Below, one piece after another: positions 60,101-64,000 of a DNA stretch of 64,000 bases; position 1 is the stretch's first letter; each line of letters opens with the position of its first letter. The notes under the pieces are model-generated. The model had not been told where the DNA came from. It searched no databases and saw only the letters and a program-made list of their open reading frames with translations. The stretch comes from Cryphonectria parasitica EP155 (Eukaryota > Ascomycota > Sordariomycetes > Diaporthales > Cryphonectriaceae), in assembly GCF_011745365.1 (NCBI RefSeq), contig NW_024468912.1:930001-994000 (forward strand). The letters run 5' to 3'. The position numbers and the translations under genes were made by a program.

Positions 60101-60506
60101 GATGACCAACCATGCCATTAGTATTGACGGGCTGATCCAGGCAAGCGAGGGCCTGAGGAGGGTTGTCAAGAGGGAGGATGTCGAGGGGAGGAGGATGAAG
60201 GCCGTCGAGGCTGAAAGAGAGCTGGTCAGGCAGAGGGAGGAGAGGCTCAAGGCCTACCAAGACAAGAAAGCGGCGGCGACTGCCCCATCACCGGCCGTCT
60301 TGGAAGAGGCTCGGGAGCCTGCCAACCTTAAAGAGGCCGAACTCGTCGTTGTCGTGAACGAACCCGTGGAGGCTCCACCAGAAGCGAGCGAAGTGGCCCT
60401 AAACGATTCCTTGACTCCTCCTGGAGCGGCGGCCGAGGACTTGGTTATCGAGGAGCAAGCACCAGTCGAGGAGGAAGACGCTGCAGCGAGCGGAGAAACG
60501 ACTTAA
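57114..60506 (+). CDS. TBC-domain Rab GTPase-activating protein
   Basis: Accelerates GTP hydrolysis by a Rab-type GTPase in vesicle traffic. Single exon, 1130 residues. Residues 1-600 are Ser/Thr/Pro-rich and mostly disordered, with short coiled or helical segments (about 175-240). The TBC domain lies at about residues 769-998: GGIPVLMRAKIW; the arginine finger in IRADINRT (about 813); the glutamine finger in YCQGMN (about 852); and later TFQWFLSVFTDCLSAE and RVWDVVLCFGDGSTFLFQVA. Both catalytic fingers are present, so the GAP should be active. A C-terminal coiled coil (EAERELVRQREERLKAYQDK) and an acidic tail follow. The domain resembles Gyp2/Msb3-type proteins, but the Rab substrate cannot be assigned. 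Confidence 0.93.
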   Translation: MDNEVSISTSPLEVELERSVSQQSIRSRASQRSTTFRSTSKRKRMPSQPGSSASSIAPSDKSLTSFPSFSPESPHDDEPPMTPTSPTPVPVPVPTERDEPSTLAPSASIPNLLLQISKPDARTRSTSSIVETLVSTASTAPRSPTRPRTAIFDDDAAPLLQQSVPGALHLADDAHIQTLIARHGAVGLVRSIAEDLATRDAQIAALRRRADARERSLRKIILECGLSNMDLETRLRAIEKEAKSSGGRKGGVEDMVGEAMSDDFVPIGGSGLYGDEIDATIRARAISSSTNGDAGRGTARGWKDLLWGTNRKSGSRANSVNGDDGKQTVIKPAPSLERRPMIQEDLFNPPEDQARSASRASSISSVSGNRKTSLASSMLRLVAGGTPVARDGDSRGRANSSVAGGSVRTPSASSAKTSASTRVVPTPQGPPPRGALAAMRRTATQHNIQTTNSRGQQSERWDTMASTPHTEINARQESYGPVEMDSILPPEEQPPTLTRLYNNYTGSEYLTDRFGFIYDQRRKKRQREAQQVAKKTKRGSRTEMLTNSRFTLPPASMDDLGSTKSEGGSDGRPDTPSSLEDHEKARKWQDYLKIATFPTELLSHTPSISAPTIEVLEGADLLEMPKSPPLITAEDDLGFLPSASAATVAVSEEPVTVNEEASSSSLAREDVEPVRILLQQLSDVHDGLQREKTVRWNDFLRKVRAERRREGEAANASAAAAAEARFQKATAMMPEARVADGELIGVANWANKGKVGRAKWGEFSRLVLGGIPVLMRAKIWAECSGATNLRVPGYYDDLVARPESQDHPEVAQQIRADINRTLTDNIFFRKGPGVQKLNEVLLAYSRRNPEVGYCQGMNLITANLLLIMPSAEEAFWILTCMVEKILPPGYYDHSLLASRADQQVLRSYVAEVLPRLSAHFDDLGIALETMTFQWFLSVFTDCLSAEALFRVWDVVLCFGDGSTFLFQVALALLKLNEQQLLGCLTPAAVYTYINHQMTNHAISIDGLIQASEGLRRVVKREDVEGRRMKAVEAERELVRQREERLKAYQDKKAAATAPSPAVLEEAREPANLKEAELVVVVNEPVEAPPEASEVALNDSLTPPGAAAEDLVIEEQAPVEEEDAAASGETT

Positions 60507-62430
60507 CGAGAATATATATTGAGGCAAACTTCCATGAAGCGTCATTTTGCTTGTCGGCCTTCGGAATATCACGAACGCGTCACGGCAACTGTGGAATTTC
60601 TTTCCCTCTGACCCCATTCTTCATCTCCAGCGTTTCAAATGGAGCTCTTGGATGGAGACTTGGGACTACTTCAACGTCATCTATGATACCCCTGATCCCG
60701 TTTTTGCCCATATAGTATTACACACTGGTACATGTTGGGATTGCATACATCAACCGTATTTTGCTTTGTCTCTGTCAGCACTGTGTATTTTCCAGCCACC
60801 TATAGCATTTGGCGAAACGGCTTCTTCCGCATGTTACATCCAATCCCACGTGGTTGTTTTGTGTCGATTTGTTTTATCCGGCTGTCGGGCGCTCTGCTTG
60901 TTCAAGTTCCGGGTGGTCGCGCTTATCGATGTCGAGATGTGCGGGATTGAGCACGCAATTTAGGGATCCCCCTCTGGCCCCTCACCCAGGACGCAACCCC
61001 GAGTTACGTTCAACATACGGCAAATGGCAACAACACGATTCGTCAAGGAGAATCTGCTCAGAGGGCATCACATCAGTATCGACCTTGATGAGCAAACTGA
61101 ACAATTCGGAATCCACAATTAGGACCTAAGCCTTGTGGAAGAGACTTCATATGGCACTGCCTTGGCAGACGCCTAAGTGTGCAAGAAGAACAGGGAAAGG
61201 AAGAATGAAGAAATAAAGGGATTTTCAGCTACCTTGGGCATAACACGACTTGTGCCACCTGCGGCGTCCACCCATCGATCCATTGTCTTTTCATGCCAAG
61301 CCTAAGTGGATAGGATATCGCCTCGGCCGTCGTTTGCGTGTACTCGCGCAATATTGCACAATTGAGCTGGAGAAATACAGTGGTACTCTTGCATATGCGT
61401 CCCCATACCCTCGGGACCGTCTAACCTCAGCCTCGAGACAATAGCTTCGGTATCTCGTCCCCGGAGGGATCTAGGCCTTTTCTTCCTTTGCTTTCTCTTT
61501 TGCCTCAACCAGCCTGTCGGTGTCGATGGGGTCGCCTCCTTCCGTGCAGCTTCAGCCTCAAATTGGCTTGCAGGCGACGCCATTGGCTTAGATGACCTGG
61601 GAAGCCTAGATTCCTACCAGAGCTTTTCAAAGACGCTTGTGTGTGTGTAGAGGGTGGATCCTTTACGTTCTCGAACGCTTTGCGAGGCGATTCCATGGTA
61701 TTGCTCAAGGGGCTGCTTGTATTGTCATCCATCAATATCACGGCATGCTGTTCAAATTGAATTCATTTAGCCACGATGACCTCCTCATCCACAGTATTTC
61801 AACTTGTCCCCCGATTCTTCGACGGGCTCGCACTCGCCACGTTCACCGGAGTGGCCAGGGGTTTGATCCTGCACAAAGAGGCCAAGATCTGAAGCAGGTA
61901 TTATATCTCTTCAAAAAGTTGCACACAATTATAGTACGAGTCGAGACTGTGGCCACACTTTGTTCCATTCCTAATACGACGTTGTGCCCCGTCTTGCTTT
62001 CTGATATCTCGTGCAGTAATGTCACCTTAGCCTGGATCACACCATTTGCATCCCCTACCCGCAGCCCCATACCCTTGCCACTCACCACGAGGGGCCATGA
62101 AGGAGGAATTTAGAAATTTCTTTTGGCTACGCACATCGTGCACATTTCTACGTCGGTGAACCAACATCCTATTATACCTCAGGGGCAAAACTATAAACAA
62201 GATGTTCTGCTGCTGCCTTGCTCTGCCTCAGAGGTGAACGTCTTGCTGCTCTCTTTGCAACTTCTCATTCATTCGGAATTCCTTGTCTTTATACCAAGGG
62301 ATTGCCGACACCTCTTTGTCGGTAACAACTCTTGTGTGCTGCTGCTACTGCTGCTGCTGCTGCTGCTGCTGCTGGGCTGTTTTTCCTTTTTCTGAGGAGG
62401 CCAAGCCAGAAGGCCATCGTCTAACCCACG
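60507..62430. other. Intergenic with trinucleotide repeat
   Basis: About 1.9 kb with no supported gene; open frames at 60547..60963 and 61637..62113 carry nothing recognisable. A CTG/TGC run at 62337..62375 lies just upstream of the transporter start. Confidence 0.5.
62337..62375. repeat. (CTG)n trinucleotide repeat
   Basis: About 12 CTG/TGC units with one CTA interruption, 56 bases before the start codon of the Dal5-type transporter gene, so likely in its leader or promoter. Confidence 0.92.
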
Positions 62431-64000
62431 ATGTCTATCGCACCGCCTGCCGAGTCCAGCATCTACGATGCCAAGGACGTCATGTTGGCCAAAGGCCAGA
62501 TCGTGGAAACTCATTCTACCGGGTCCTCCGCAGTACGACTTGGTGAGAGTGAAGGAGGTGTGTGGGCGTCTGGTGGCAATATCGATGCATACAAGCCGAT
62601 AGCCAAGTATGAGGGTGCTCACCGGTATGACCCGAGATATGAGTGGACTGAGCGCGAGGAAAAGAAGCTTGTCAGAAAGGTATGCGCCTCTCCTCATCTG
62701 TCCTCCTCAAATTTGTTAAGACCATTTGCAAGATGTCTGGAAGAGAAGGAACTGCGTCTCTTGGATCAGTGACAAGGGCTAACCGGTGTCTTCTTCACTT
62801 TGCAGCTTGACTACAAGATTTGCTTCTTCGTCTGTGTGATGTTCTTCGCCCTGCAATTGGATCGTGGCAATATCACTCAGGCTCTGTCGGACAACATGCT
62901 CGTGGATTTGGATATGATCACAAATCAGTACAACTACGGCATGACCATATTCTATCTATGCTTTCTGTGCGCCGAGTTGCCATCACAGATGATCTCGAAG
63001 AAACTTGGCCCAGACGTCTGTAAGTCAGCCTCGCTTCCCAAGACTCTTATCTTTCTCTCCAAGAAGACTTGGTCTACTTCAATACAAAGAAGGATATATC
63101 TTGCTTCATCACCGGTTCTTTTCTCTGATTTCTTCTTTCTCCTCCAATAGGGATTCCCATCCAGATGTGCCTTTGGTCCATTGTAGCCATCTGCCAGTGC
63201 CGCCTCACAGGCGTCAAGACCTTTTATGCCACCCGAGCCCTGCTGGGTCTCCTCGAGGGCGGCTTCATCCCTGACTGCGTCCTGTACCTGAGCTTCTTCT
63301 ACAAGAGCAAGGAGCTCCCGATCCGCCTGAGCTTCTTCTGGGGCGGGTACATTCTGACGCAGATCATCTCGGCGCTGCTGGCATACGGTATCCTGCACCT
63401 GCGCGAGGTGACGGGCTGGGCGGGCTGGCGCTGGCTGTTCGCCCTCGAGGGCGGCCTCACCTTTCTGATTGGCGTGTTTGCCTGGTTCTACCTGCCCCCC
63501 TCGCCGACCCAGACGGCCTCGTGGTTCCGCGGCAAGGACGGCTGGTTCTCGGAGCACGAGGAGAAGATCATGGTGAACCGCATCCTGCGCGACGACCCGG
63601 CCAAGGGCGGCATGCACAACCGCCAGGGTCTTACCCTGTCCCTGCTGTGGGAGGCCCTCTGCGACTACGACCTGTGGCCCCTGTACCTGCTGGGCCTGAC
63701 CTGGAGCATCCCCGCCACGCCCATGACCGCCTACATCACCATCGAGCTCAAGGCCCTCGGCTTCAACACGTTCGAGACCAACCTGCTGACCATCCCGTCC
63801 TACGTGCTGTTCGGCATCCAGCTGCTGTGCTGGACCTGGGTCTCGGAGAAGTGGAACTCGCGCATGTGGATTGTCATTGTGTGCCAGATCTGGTGTTTCC
63901 CGCTCGTGCTCGCCCTCGAGCTCCTCCCGAATGCCGCAAGTCCTTGGGCTTGGTATGCCTGTGCCGCTCTGTTGATTGGCTATCCTTATGTCCATGCCAT
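62431..64000 (+). CDS. Dal5-family (allantoate permease-like) MFS transporter, 3' end outside window
   Basis: Plasma-membrane anion symporter of the major facilitator superfamily. Exons 62431..62679, 62806..63019 and 63151..>64000; introns 126 and 131 bp (GTATGC to TGCAG; GTAAGT to AATAG). 437 residues are visible of the usual 500 or so. A hydrophilic N-terminus ends at [14 protein letters not shown], followed by the first helix [20 protein letters not shown]. The family's D-R-G/A-N motif is present ([10 protein letters not shown]), as are [20 protein letters not shown], the motif-rich [18 protein letters not shown], and [20 protein letters not shown]. About nine hydrophobic segments can be counted before the edge. 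Members carry allantoate, ureidosuccinate, nicotinate, vitamins or dipeptides; the substrate is not predictable here. The start is the first ATG with an [13 protein letters not shown] hydrophilic leader. Confidence 0.93.

Overview
This window looks like nuclear DNA of a filamentous ascomycete (Pezizomycotina; probably a Sordariomycete, but the exact lineage cannot be read from here). The reasons are monocistronic genes on both strands, short introns of about 57-131 bp with GTAAGT/GTATGT-like donors and CTAAC/CTGAC-like branch sites, and fungal-specific families (Sog2, Ydc2/Cce1, SAT4-type membrane proteins, Zn2Cys6 regulators, a Dal5-type permease). No tRNA, rRNA, CRISPR array or intact transposon was recognised by eye.

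Layout. 1-4400: the 5' part of the ribosomal protein S8 gene (minus strand, with a leader intron), then gene-poor DNA with a decayed SAT4-family membrane-protein gene. 4419-8646: a DEAH-box RNA helicase with a 15-nt first coding exon and a mitochondrial-type leader. 8650-11165: gene-poor, with a broken cytochrome P450 remnant. 11166-14328: Sog2-like leucine-rich-repeat protein of the RAM (morphogenesis) pathway. 17099-23180: a RecQ5-like helicase converging on a Cce1/Ydc2-type mitochondrial Holliday-junction resolvase, then glutathione reductase and a small glyoxalase-fold protein. 23759-28397: an amidohydrolase, a BLOC-1 subunit 1-like protein, and the very-long-chain enoyl-CoA reductase Tsc13. 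29032-31913: a Zn2Cys6 regulator and, converging on it, a broken regulator-like reading frame with an internal 60-bp tandem duplication. 34655-35725: a zeta-crystallin-type quinone oxidoreductase.

36247-37692 is the most unusual gene. It encodes a secreted precursor with 15 tandem copies of an amphipathic peptide, mostly separated by Lys-Arg or Arg-Arg, which is the layout of a Kex2-processed repeat protein. It lies in a gene-sparse accessory stretch (about 28.4-43.5 kb) together with two copies of a dispersed element of about 135 bp that is built around a palindrome.

The right part returns to housekeeping genes: Sec6 (exocyst), Ufd2 (ubiquitin chain elongation), a lineage-specific proline-rich protein, a cysteine-rich single-pass membrane protein, a TBC-domain Rab GAP, and the first part of a Dal5-family transporter that runs off the end.

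The window therefore alternates conserved cell-biology genes with sparse, decaying DNA. All four in-frame nonsense codons in the three broken or doubtful genes can be explained by CpA-to-TpA changes, the dinucleotide preferred by repeat-induced point mutation.
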